Positions 11,133 to 21,423 of a DNA stretch of 64,000 nucleotides are shown in pieces (position 1 is the first letter of the stretch; every line of letters starts with the position of its first letter). The position numbers and the translations under genes were made by a program. Location of the stretch: contig PHCX01000002.1 in the NCBI GenBank assembly GCA_002842435.1, forward strand, positions 248,001 to 312,000. The letters are read 5' to 3'. The notes under the pieces are model-generated. The model did not search any database. It worked only from the letters and a program-made list of their open reading frames with translations, and was not told the DNA's origin. This stretch comes from Betaproteobacteria bacterium HGW-Betaproteobacteria-1. GTDB lineage: Bacteria > Pseudomonadota > Gammaproteobacteria > Burkholderiales > Methylophilaceae.

Positions 11133-13907
11133 TTACTCATTTATAGGATCGTAAGAGTTGGTGATTTCACCACTTGGACTGTAGCCGGGGATACTGCGTT
11201 CCAGCAATCGCATCGGGTTGGAGCCGATTGAGGTCAAGCCACCCAGTTCGAGCTGGAAGTACAGCGCATAGTTTGCTTCGGCCGTCGCCGTCGAAACCCG
11301 TTGCAGAACAGAACGCGCCTGCCAGCAGCCAGCGTCGTACTCGATGCCGGCCAGACCTTCAATCGGCTGATTCTCGGAGATGGAATAATTCCAGCGCCCC
11401 ATGCCGTACCAGCCACCACCCAGCGGCCACTGCCCGGAAATGTTGATCTGCTCGAGATCTTCTACGCATTCGTCGTTGAAGTCGCAAAGTGACTGTCTCA
11501 GTAGCCCACCTTCACTATAACGGTAACTGAGGTTGAGCACCTTGCCCGGTTCCGGGTTATAGCGGGCGCCTATGTTGGATTTGACCGTGGTGGAGCGGCC
11601 AGTATTGTATTGCCAGCCGGCATCGACGTTCCAGTGGTTAACCAATTTTGCCGTGACGGCTGCAACGATGTCGGAGCTGTTGTCGGTTCTTGGCGGAGTG
11701 TCAGGTGATAAGGTCACTTTCTGGTCCGAGAAATAGAAACGCTGACCGATCATGGCAGCGAGGCGCTGCTGGCCGGTGTTGGAGTCGATCATGCGGGTGG
11801 TCAGCGCCAGGCTGATCTGGTTGGCGTCGTTCACGCGGTCGTTGCCCCTGAACTGGTTTTCCAGAAACAGCGAGCCGAGATTGAGATCGCCTTCGCTGGT
11901 ATCAAATACCGGGTACATGGATTGATCCTTGTACGGGATATAGACGTAAAACAGTCGGGGTTCCAGTGTTTGTGTATAGCGGTTGTTGACTACCTTGACG
12001 TCGCGATCGAAGTAGAGGCCGCTGTCCAGGCTGAAGATGGGCAGGGTGCGGTCCGGTGCGTCGTAGCTGCGGGCCATGCCGTCTTGAATATAATTTTCAT
12101 TGCTCAGGTCGTAGCTGGTGTAGTGCACGCCGAGTTTGGGGGTGATGTAGCCGTATGGCCTTTCGAAAGGCACACTGATGCTAGGGTTCAGTGTAAAGCG
12201 ATTGCCGGTGACGTCCCGTCTGGTGATGGTTGGCTCATCCCTGTCTCTGTTGCGATCGAAGCTGACCCACTGGGTATAGAGGTCTGTTCTGATCAGGTCC
12301 CAATCCTTGTCGCCGGTCAGGGTCAGTTCCGGTAGTTTCTTATAAGGCCCGATGGAGTCGTTCAGAGTCTGATATCTTTGCACCAGGCCCCTGAAATTCC
12401 AGATTTCGTCTCGGTAATTGACGAAGGCGCGCTGCAGCAAGTTGACTCGACTGGTGGCTGTAATGGCCGTGTCGAGTTCGGAGAAATATTCGTCATCGGA
12501 GACTTTTTCATAGTTGTAACCGGCAGACCAGCCATTACCGAAACGATGTCTGTGTGACAGGTTTACGTAATACCGGTCTTCCTTGCTGATGCTGTCGGAA
12601 GGTAGGTATTCCGCGTTGTTGACGCCGGAGAAATTTTCATTGAGATAGCGGAATTCGCCCTGTAATTGCACGCCTCGTTTACTGAGTGCACGAACGCCAA
12701 AGGTGGCGTCCATTTCTGGGGAAATGTTCCAGTAGTAGGGAACCTGAACCTCAAAACCGCTACGGCTGGTAGTCCCGATAGTCGGCGACAGAAGACCGGA
12801 TTTCCTTTGGTTCAAATAGGAAAAATCTATCCACGGCGTATAGAGCAGAGGCACGCCCATGAACTCGACCCGCGCATTCAACGCAGTTGCTCTTTTTGTA
12901 TAGGTGTCGATCTCCAGCTCACTGGCCTTGATGTACCAGTCATCCTGATCCACTTCGCAGGTAGTGTAACGTGCTGACTTGAGTACTTTTTTGTGTTCCC
13001 CCTCAAAGAGCGCAACTTTTGCATCGCCCCTTGATTTTGACTGCTCTTTTCTTGAAGTCGACTCATGAGTTGCGAGATTTTCTATTTCATCTGAGAGCAG
13101 ATCGTCAATATTGTCAGATGACAACTGATCATCATCCAGATAATTCTGGTCGAGCGTGTCGCGGGTGCTTGCGGTGCTGATCTGCGGGATATCAATTATC
13201 CGGGTTTCCAGTTCGAACGATGGCTGTTGCATTTCGCCTACCGTGTCATAGAGATGCATCCTGAGCTCCGGCCCCCAGACCTTGAGTCCCTCGAATTCGA
13301 TGCGAGTATTGCCGACCACATGCAACTCGTCATTCAGAACATCGTACTCAATCTTGTCGCCATAAATGGCCTGGCCTTCCTTTTTGATCGAGGCGTTGCC
13401 GAATGAACGCATTTTGCGTTCGAGGTAAAAATCCATTTTGTCGCCTTCTACGACGATAGTGCCGGGCTCGGGGTGTGCCTCCTCCATTGTTTCGTCGGGC
13501 ACATAGGGTAGTTGCAGGCGGTGCTCGAGCTTGAGGCCGGGGTCTGCAGGCAATGCGGCAATAGCAGGTGGTTGCTCTGAAATGTTGGAATTATCGACAG
13601 GAATCAGTTCGCTCTGAATTCGGGTCAGCATGTCATTCTCGAATTCCAGCGTTACCCGGCGTTGCTCGATGAGCTGACCTTCATGCCATTTTTGATAGGT
13701 ATACTCCCAGTGGTTCTCCAGATTCTCATTTGCTGTCAAGGGCTTGCCCATGATGGATAGCACCTGGGTCTTGGTGACACCCGGCCGTAGCTGCATCATC
13801 ATTGTGGAAGTTACCACGCCATCTTGCCGCATATCCATCGCGAACAGTGATGCATTCGCCACTAGCATGAGGACAGCGGCGATCGCGATAAGATTGGTTT
13901 TGAGCAT
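11133..13907 (-). CDS. lptD: LPS-assembly protein LptD with an N-terminal BamE-like domain
   Basis: LptD is the outer-membrane barrel that inserts LPS, with LptE as plug. I chose the ATG at 13905-13907 ([20 protein letters not shown]), which starts a signal peptide cleaved near residue 23; the frame is open further up but has no signal there. Residues about 25-99 look like a BamE/SmpA-OmlA domain ([18 protein letters not shown], then HWEYTY and [17 protein letters not shown]), which LptD does not normally have. The LptA-like jellyroll covers about 149-355 and is interrupted by an acidic insert at about 246-297. The barrel runs to residue 924. Cysteines sit at 317, 808, 814 and 861. At 924 residues it is longer than most LptD proteins. 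The order lptD-surA-pdxA-rsmA is standard. Confidence 0.96.
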   Translation of the reverse strand: MLKTNLIAIAAVLMLVANASLFAMDMRQDGVVTSTMMMQLRPGVTKTQVLSIMGKPLTANENLENHWEYTYQKWHEGQLIEQRRVTLEFENDMLTRIQSELIPVDNSNISEQPPAIAALPADPGLKLEHRLQLPYVPDETMEEAHPEPGTIVVEGDKMDFYLERKMRSFGNASIKKEGQAIYGDKIEYDVLNDELHVVGNTRIEFEGLKVWGPELRMHLYDTVGEMQQPSFELETRIIDIPQISTASTRDTLDQNYLDDDQLSSDNIDDLLSDEIENLATHESTSRKEQSKSRGDAKVALFEGEHKKVLKSARYTTCEVDQDDWYIKASELEIDTYTKRATALNARVEFMGVPLLYTPWIDFSYLNQRKSGLLSPTIGTTSRSGFEVQVPYYWNISPEMDATFGVRALSKRGVQLQGEFRYLNENFSGVNNAEYLPSDSISKEDRYYVNLSHRHRFGNGWSAGYNYEKVSDDEYFSELDTAITATSRVNLLQRAFVNYRDEIWNFRGLVQRYQTLNDSIGPYKKLPELTLTGDKDWDLIRTDLYTQWVSFDRNRDRDEPTITRRDVTGNRFTLNPSISVPFERPYGYITPKLGVHYTSYDLSNENYIQDGMARSYDAPDRTLPIFSLDSGLYFDRDVKVVNNRYTQTLEPRLFYVYIPYKDQSMYPVFDTSEGDLNLGSLFLENQFRGNDRVNDANQISLALTTRMIDSNTGQQRLAAMIGQRFYFSDQKVTLSPDTPPRTDNSSDIVAAVTAKLVNHWNVDAGWQYNTGRSTTVKSNIGARYNPEPGKVLNLSYRYSEGGLLRQSLCDFNDECVEDLEQINISGQWPLGGGWYGMGRWNYSISENQPIEGLAGIEYDAGCWQARSVLQRVSTATAEANYALYFQLELGGLTSIGSNPMRLLERSIPGYSPSGEITNSYDPINE

Positions 13908-14050
13908 TGTTTTACGAGATGGGGAGCTAGGATTTTTTGTCAGTGATAAAATCGCATAAATCGCGTCTTTAGGCAATCCATAAATACGTGCCGGCATCTG
14001 TCCCATGCCAAAAACATCAATAATCTGTGATTTTGAAAGTCGAACATTAC

Positions 14051-15732
<1,682 letters not shown>

Positions 15733-15748
15733 AAACTGAAGGTCCGGC

Positions 15749-17059
15749 ATGTCTGAAGTGAACCATTTTCTTGAACGCAGAAATGCCTTGATGCAATCAA
15801 TGGCAGCTGGAGTGGCGATCATCCCTACGGCACCAGAGGCGATGCGCAATCGAGACAGCCATTATTCCTATCGCAGCGATAGTTATTTTTACTATCTGAC
15901 CGGATTTACCGAACCGGAGGCGGTTCTGCTGTTGATAGCGGGTGACGAGCCAAAAAGTGTGCTTTTCTGTCGTGACAAGGACCTGGAACGGGAGATCTGG
16001 GACGGTTTTCGCCATGGGCCGGACGGTGCCCGCGAGCGATTCGGATTCGATGAAGCTTATTCCATCACGCGTTTGGATGAACTGGCTCCCGGATTCATGG
16101 CCAATCAACCCCGGCTGTTTTACAGTTTCGGCGCAGATGTGCATTGGGATGGCCGAATCGCAGGCTGGTTGAACCAGCTGCGTGCACAAGGACGCAGTGG
16201 CATTAGCGCGCCGGCCGAGATGGCGGATCCACGCGTGCTGCTCGACGAAATGCGCCTGTTCAAATCAGGCGCGGAACTGGAGGTTATGCGGCGTGCAGCG
16301 GATATTTCGGTAGAGGCCCATAAACAGGTCATGCAGACTGTCCGGCCCGGAATGATGGAGTACGAGATTGAGGCTGCGTTGCTGCATGAGTTTTACCGGC
16401 ATGGCAGCCGCTCGCCGGCTTATACCTCGATAGTCGCCGGCGGCGCCAATGCCTGTGTGCTGCATTATGTAGAGAATAATCAGCGTTTGCACGACGGCGA
16501 TCTTCTGCTGATCGATGCCGGTTGTGAACTCGACTGTTATGCCTCTGACATTACCCGCACTTTCCCGGTCAACGGCCGTTTCAGCGCGGCACAAAAGGAT
16601 ATCTATGAATTGGTGCTGGCCGCGCAGCAGGCCGCGATTGCCAGGATACGCCCCGGCAGCCACTGGAATGAACCGCATGAGGCTGCACTGGATGTGCTGA
16701 TTCGCGGCTTTATCGACTTTGGTCTGTGCAAAGGGAGTCATGATTCCGTTCTCGAGTCGGGCGATTATCGGCGGTTCTACATGCATCGAACCGGTCACTG
16801 GCTGGGACTGGATGTACATGATGCCGGCGAATACAAGCAGTCGGACGGCGGTTGGCGTGTGCTGCAGCCAGGCATGACGCTGACAGTGGAGCCGGGCTGT
16901 TATATACGCCCGGCAGACGATGTACCCAGGGCGTTCTGGAATATCGGCGTGCGTATCGAGGACGATGCGCTGGTGACGGCAGATGGTTGCGAAATCATGA
17001 CTGCCGGCGCACCCAAAACCGTGGCGGAGATTGAAAACCTGATGGCGGCGGCAAAGTGA
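15749..17059 (+). CDS. pepP: Xaa-Pro aminopeptidase (aminopeptidase P)
   Basis: PepP removes N-terminal residues that precede proline, in the cytoplasm. The 436-residue protein has the creatinase-like N-terminal domain and the pita-bread catalytic domain. The two-metal ligands are visible: two aspartates in LLIDAGCELDCYASDITRTF, the histidine in HRTGHWLGLDVHD, and the glutamates in LTVEPGCYI and GVRIEDDALV. It begins 17 bases after murU and its TGA overlaps the GTG of the next gene, so murU-pepP-ubiH are probably one transcript. pepP next to ubiH is a widespread arrangement in proteobacteria. Confidence 0.96.
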   Translation: MSEVNHFLERRNALMQSMAAGVAIIPTAPEAMRNRDSHYSYRSDSYFYYLTGFTEPEAVLLLIAGDEPKSVLFCRDKDLEREIWDGFRHGPDGARERFGFDEAYSITRLDELAPGFMANQPRLFYSFGADVHWDGRIAGWLNQLRAQGRSGISAPAEMADPRVLLDEMRLFKSGAELEVMRRAADISVEAHKQVMQTVRPGMMEYEIEAALLHEFYRHGSRSPAYTSIVAGGANACVLHYVENNQRLHDGDLLLIDAGCELDCYASDITRTFPVNGRFSAAQKDIYELVLAAQQAAIARIRPGSHWNEPHEAALDVLIRGFIDFGLCKGSHDSVLESGDYRRFYMHRTGHWLGLDVHDAGEYKQSDGGWRVLQPGMTLTVEPGCYIRPADDVPRAFWNIGVRIEDDALVTADGCEIMTAGAPKTVAEIENLMAAAK

Positions 17060-18243
17060 ACAAGAACGAGGAAAAATCTGCAGCAGGTATCGTCATCATC
17101 GGTGCTGGTCCGGTGGGGGCAACACTGGCACTCGCGCTTGCAGCCAAGGGCATCCCATCGACACTATTGGAGGCGAGGCCGCAAGGGGCTTCTCATCAGG
17201 ATCAACGAGCGCTGGCCTTGTCCTATGGCACCAGGGTAATACTGCAGCGTCTGGGTATATGGCAGGACGTTGCATCCGAAGCGACAGCCATCAACACCAT
17301 TCATATTTCGCAGCGTGGAAGTTTTGGGCGCAGTCTGCTGAAGGCGGAAGACCAGCATCAGGAGGCTTTGGGTTATGTCGTTTCCTATGGAGCATTGACC
17401 CGTGCACTCGATCATGCGCTTTCAAATCAGCCCGAGATCAAGACGCTTTATGGCGCTGAAGTGCAACATGTCAATCCGGACATGGCAGCCAGTTACGTGA
17501 CATTCATCCATGACGGCGCGACGCATGAACTTGCATGCGAGCTGGCCGTACTCGCGGATGGCGGCAGAACGCCGGGCGATATTGCCGGCTTGCAGCGCGA
17601 GACCAAAGAGTACGGGCATGATGCGCTGGTGACCAAGGTCAGGGCGGAGATGCCGCACGATCATATCGCCTACGAGCGTTTTACGTCGGCAGGCCCCATG
17701 GCCCTGCTCCCGAATGGCGAGCATGATTTTTCCCTGGTCTGGACTGGCGAAAAACAGGAAATCGAGCAGATCATGACACTGGATGATGCGTCTTTTCTCA
17801 ATGCCTTGCATGCGCATTTCGGCGACCGCGTCGGGCGCTTTCTCAGCGTCGGCAAACGGTTGAGCTTTCCGCTCCGCTTGTCCCGTTTGCATCCCGTCGT
17901 CTTGCCGCATTTTGCCGTGATCGGCAACGCTGCCCAGACCATGCACCCTGTCGCCGGACAAGGTTTCAATGTCGGCTTGCGCGATGCCTGGGAGCTGAGC
18001 GATCATCTGGCCAGGTTTGAATCAATTTACTGGGGTGCTCCCGAGACCTTGAGCGGCTATGCAACGACCCGGCAACGGGATACGAAGCGAGGTCTGCTAT
18101 TTACGGATTTTCTGGTGAATATTTTCTCGAACGATATTGTGGGCGTTTCAGGTTTGCGTTCGGCAGGGCTGGGAATGCTGGATATTGTCAAGCCGGCCAA
18201 GCGATTCCTGATCAACAAAATGAGTTTTGGTGCACGTGGATAA
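17056..18243 (+). CDS. ubiH: UbiH-type FAD-dependent ubiquinone biosynthesis hydroxylase
   Basis: UbiH/COQ6-family flavoproteins hydroxylate the ubiquinone ring. The 395-residue product starts at a GTG that overlaps the pepP stop. It has the FAD dinucleotide fold IIGAGPVGATLALALA near residue 14, the DQRALALSYGTR motif, and the second FAD motif GNAAQTMHPVAGQGFNVGLRD. The GNAA form, rather than GDAA, is characteristic of UbiH itself (2-octaprenyl-6-methoxyphenol hydroxylase). A second member of the family follows and overlaps its end. Which ring position each hydroxylates cannot be read from sequence alone. Confidence 0.92.
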   Translation: MNKNEEKSAAGIVIIGAGPVGATLALALAAKGIPSTLLEARPQGASHQDQRALALSYGTRVILQRLGIWQDVASEATAINTIHISQRGSFGRSLLKAEDQHQEALGYVVSYGALTRALDHALSNQPEIKTLYGAEVQHVNPDMAASYVTFIHDGATHELACELAVLADGGRTPGDIAGLQRETKEYGHDALVTKVRAEMPHDHIAYERFTSAGPMALLPNGEHDFSLVWTGEKQEIEQIMTLDDASFLNALHAHFGDRVGRFLSVGKRLSFPLRLSRLHPVVLPHFAVIGNAAQTMHPVAGQGFNVGLRDAWELSDHLARFESIYWGAPETLSGYATTRQRDTKRGLLFTDFLVNIFSNDIVGVSGLRSAGLGMLDIVKPAKRFLINKMSFGARG

Positions 18244-19429
18244 GCTGAATTCCCGGGAGTTCGATGTGCTTGTCGTTGGTGGCGGGCTGGTTGGCATGTC
18301 TTGCGCGCTGGCGCTCAGCAGGCAGGGGATGTCGGTCGGGCTGCTGGAGAGCAGGTCTGGACCTGAAACGCCACAATCATCCATCTCCGGGCAGGACTGG
18401 GATAGCCGCATTTATGCCATCAGTCCCTCCAATGCAGAATGGCTCTCGTCCTTGGGTGTTTGGCAGCATGTGGATGCCGGACGAGTCTGTCCCATAGCGC
18501 AGATGCAGATTTTCGGCGATGCTGACAGCAGTCATCTGAAGTTTGATGCAAGTGAGGCCTATATCGACCAGCTCGGATTCATCGTCGAGAGCCGCCAACT
18601 GGAGCAGGCCTTGCTTGCGGAGCTGAGCAAGTCGGATGTCAGCCTGATGAGCGGTGTTGCCGCACGGTCAGCGGTGTTTTCTGAGAATCATGCCGAAATG
18701 CATCTTTCTGATCAATGCAGACTTGAGGCCCGCTTACTGGTTGCGGCGGACGGGGCGAGTTCCTGGTTACGCAATCAGGCCGACATCGCAATCAGCACCC
18801 ATGACTACCATCAAATGGGCGTGGTCGCCAATTTCGAGACGGAACTGCCGCATGATAACGTGGCCTATCAGTGGTTTAGCGATGATGGCATACTGGCCTG
18901 GCTGCCATTGCCGGGCAATCGCATATCCATGGTCTGGTCTGCCCATGAGCAATTTGCAAAAAGCATGCTAGAACTTCAGGCGGAATCGTTGTCTGAGAAA
19001 GTGGGCAGGCAAGGGGGCATGACGCTGGGTGCGCTGAAGTTGTTGACCGGTGCGCGCGCATTCCCCTTGCGGCAGCAGACGGCTGCAACATTGGTCAAGC
19101 CGATGTTGGCACTGGTGGGAGATGCGGCGCATACGGTACATCCGCTTGCCGGACAGGGAGTGAACCTCGGTTTCCGGGATGTCAAAGTTCTGGCTGAGAC
19201 TCTGTGCGCACGCGGTCAACATCAGTCTTGCGGCGATCATATGCTATTACGTCGCTATGAACGGGCGCGCAAACTCGATTTGCTGGAAATGCAGTGTGTT
19301 ACCAAGGGGCTTTCCGGTTTGTTCTCGCATTCCGGAGTCTTTGTAAGAAAATTAAGGAATTGGGGCTTGAGCTTGACCGACCGGCAGGCAAGAGTGAAGA
19401 AATACCTGATGAATCAGGCGATACGTTAA
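18227..19429 (+). CDS. Second UbiH/UbiF/COQ6-family FAD hydroxylase
   Basis: This is a second flavin-dependent monooxygenase for ubiquinone ring hydroxylation. It has the FAD fold DVLVVGGGLVGMSCALALS near the N-terminus, the DSRIYAISPSN motif in place of the DxR-ALS motif, and GDAAHTVHPLAGQGVNLGFRD towards the C-terminus. The frame opens at a TTG at 18227 and overlaps the previous gene by 17 bases. A GTG at 18236 (reading MDKLNSREFDV) is an equally likely start. It could be UbiF, UbiI or a relaxed-specificity enzyme such as UbiM; I leave the symbol open. dsbC follows after 25 bases. Confidence 0.88.
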   Translation: MVHVDKLNSREFDVLVVGGGLVGMSCALALSRQGMSVGLLESRSGPETPQSSISGQDWDSRIYAISPSNAEWLSSLGVWQHVDAGRVCPIAQMQIFGDADSSHLKFDASEAYIDQLGFIVESRQLEQALLAELSKSDVSLMSGVAARSAVFSENHAEMHLSDQCRLEARLLVAADGASSWLRNQADIAISTHDYHQMGVVANFETELPHDNVAYQWFSDDGILAWLPLPGNRISMVWSAHEQFAKSMLELQAESLSEKVGRQGGMTLGALKLLTGARAFPLRQQTAATLVKPMLALVGDAAHTVHPLAGQGVNLGFRDVKVLAETLCARGQHQSCGDHMLLRRYERARKLDLLEMQCVTKGLSGLFSHSGVFVRKLRNWGLSLTDRQARVKKYLMNQAIR

Positions 19430-19454
19430 ATCATCATTAATCCAGGATATCAAA

Positions 19455-20177
19455 ATGTTAAAAAGCTTGTTGGGTCTGTTAGTCGGTACTTTTCTGATCA
19501 GTTGCGCTTACGCGGACGATGCGGCTCTTAAAAAGGCGATCGAGTCGGCTTATCCGGACATACAGGTAGATAGCATCAAGAAGACGCAGTATGGTGGTTT
19601 GTACGAAGTGTTCATCGGCGGACAGATTGTGTATACCGATGAGAAATTTACGTTTCTGATTGCAGAAGGGCGTCTGATCGACGCGAAAACCAAACGCAAT
19701 GTGACCGGCGAGCGTATGGAGGAATTGACCAGAGTCGACTTCTCCAAGCTGCCGCTGGACAAGGCGATCAAGGTGGTCAGGGGTAATGGCAGCCGCAAAC
19801 TTGTCGTGTTCTCCGATCCGGATTGCCCGTTCTGCAAGCGGCTCGAACAGAAGGAACTCGCCGGCATTACCGACATCACGGTTTACACTTTTCTTTTCCC
19901 CTTGGACAAACTGCACCCGGATGCAGCCAACAAGTCCAAGGCTATCTGGTGCTCTGCTGACCGGGCGAAGTCATGGATGGACTGGGTGCTGAATAACAAG
20001 CTGGTGAAGGGCAGCACGAATTGCGAGAGCCCTGTCGAGAGTTTGGCGAAACTTGGTCAGGAACTCGGCGTGACCAGCACGCCGACCCTGATTTTTGCAG
20101 ACGGTAAACGCATGCTGGGCGCTTATCCGGCTACCGAGATTGAAAAGGCATTGAATGCAGCCGGCGTAAAAAAATAG
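19455..20177 (+). CDS. dsbC: Periplasmic thiol:disulfide interchange protein DsbC
   Basis: DsbC is the periplasmic disulfide isomerase that repairs wrongly paired cysteines. The 240-residue product has a signal peptide (MLKSLLGLLVGTFLISCAYA), an N-terminal dimerisation domain and a thioredoxin domain. The active site is DPDCPFCKRLEQ: CPFC in place of the CGYC of E. coli, a variant that fits the family. The cis-proline loop is TSTPTLIFADG. It may matter for disulfides in LptD and PilA, both encoded nearby, but that is inference. It converges on pilC with a 16-base gap. Confidence 0.93.
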   Translation: MLKSLLGLLVGTFLISCAYADDAALKKAIESAYPDIQVDSIKKTQYGGLYEVFIGGQIVYTDEKFTFLIAEGRLIDAKTKRNVTGERMEELTRVDFSKLPLDKAIKVVRGNGSRKLVVFSDPDCPFCKRLEQKELAGITDITVYTFLFPLDKLHPDAANKSKAIWCSADRAKSWMDWVLNNKLVKGSTNCESPVESLAKLGQELGVTSTPTLIFADGKRMLGAYPATEIEKALNAAGVKK

Positions 20178-20193
20178 CAGAGGTTTGCTAAGG

Positions 20194-21408
20194 TTAACCT
20201 ACAACTTCGCCCAGTTTGAAGATCGGCAGATACATGGCGACGACGAGGCCGCCGATCAATACACCGAGAATTACCATAATGATCGGTTCCATCAGGCTGG
20301 AAAGGCCTTCCACTGCATCATCGACTTCCGCTTCATAAAAATCGGCAACTTTGGAAAGCATGGAGTCGAGCGCACCGGATTCTTCGCCGATGGCAGTCAT
20401 TTGCAGCACCATGTTGGGGAACACTTCCGCGTTCTGCATGGCAACCGTCAAACTGGTGCCGGTGCTGATTTCACTCTGGATTTTTTTGGAGGCATCGTAA
20501 TAAACACGATTCCCTGATGCGCCTGCGACCGAATCCAGTGCCTCAACCAAGGGCACACCGGCAGCGAACATGGTTGAGAGGGTTCTGGCAAAGCGGGCGA
20601 TCGTGGCGATCCTGATCAAATTACCAAAGACAGGCACCTTCAATAGCAGCCGGTCCATGGTTGATTGCATCTTTTCAGAACGTTTCCAGGTGTAGAAGAA
20701 GAACCAGCCCGCAAAGCCAAGTGAGCCGAAGATTGCCCACCAGTAGGAAACAAAATAATCTGATATGGCCATTACCACCAGTGTCGGTGTTGGAAGGTCG
20801 GCGCCAAAGCTGGAGAAAAGTTCTTTAAAGGCGGGAACCACAAAGATCATGATGACCGCTGTGATCACAAATGCAACGATAATGATGGATACCGGGTACA
20901 TCAATGCGGATTTGATCTTGCCCTTAATGGCAAGGATCTTCTCCTTGTAGCTTGCCAGCCTGTCCAGCAGGGAATCCAGAATGCCCGCCTGCTCACCGGC
21001 ACCAACCAGATTGCAATAGAGCGCATCAAAGTAGAGAGGGTATTTTCTGAATGCCTGACTCAGGCTACTACCGGTTTCAACGTCAGCCTTGATATCTCCC
21101 AGTAGCTTGGCCACAGCTGGGTTGCTATGGCCCTTGCCGACAATGTCAAATGCTTGGAGCAATGGAACGCCTGATTTCATCATGGTGGCGAGCTGGCGCG
21201 TGAACAGTGTGACATCCTTGTCAGTGACCTTTCCGCCAGATTTAAACCCGCTCTGTTTGCTTACCTTGATAACATTAATGCCCTGACGCCTGAGGGTTGC
21301 TTTCACAAACGCATCACCGGATGCCTTCATCTCACCCTTGATGCGTTTACCCTTTTTGTCGGTACCTTCCCAAACGTAGGTAATTTCCTTGCTAGCGCTG
21401 ACAGCCAT
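20194..21408 (-). CDS. pilC: Type IV pilus inner-membrane platform protein PilC
   Basis: PilC is the membrane platform on which the PilB and PilT motors act to extend or retract the pilus. The 404-residue protein has an N-terminal segment typical of PilC (YVWEGTDKKGKRIKGEM) and two GspF-type domains. They are near residues 70-195 (FTRQLATMMKSGVPLLQAFD) and 270-395 (RFARTLSTMFAAGVPLVEALD). Three membrane helices sit around residues 175-200, 215-240 and 375-400. It lies 15 bases after pilB. No prepilin peptidase gene (pilD) follows, which is a small departure from the common pilB-pilC-pilD order. Confidence 0.96.
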   Translation of the reverse strand: MAVSASKEITYVWEGTDKKGKRIKGEMKASGDAFVKATLRRQGINVIKVSKQSGFKSGGKVTDKDVTLFTRQLATMMKSGVPLLQAFDIVGKGHSNPAVAKLLGDIKADVETGSSLSQAFRKYPLYFDALYCNLVGAGEQAGILDSLLDRLASYKEKILAIKGKIKSALMYPVSIIIVAFVITAVIMIFVVPAFKELFSSFGADLPTPTLVVMAISDYFVSYWWAIFGSLGFAGWFFFYTWKRSEKMQSTMDRLLLKVPVFGNLIRIATIARFARTLSTMFAAGVPLVEALDSVAGASGNRVYYDASKKIQSEISTGTSLTVAMQNAEVFPNMVLQMTAIGEESGALDSMLSKVADFYEAEVDDAVEGLSSLMEPIIMVILGVLIGGLVVAMYLPIFKLGEVVG

Positions 21409-21423
21409 ATTGTTGTTCCTGAA

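Noticed and set aside
14027-14050. GTG start extending AmgK by eight residues
   Set aside because: It has no better ribosome-binding site than the ATG at 14051 and the added residues are not typical. Kept only as an alternative.
20860-20869. TGTGATCACA, a CRP-half-site-like palindrome
   Set aside because: It lies inside pilC coding sequence and lacks the six-base spacer of a CRP site (TGTGA-N6-TCACA).
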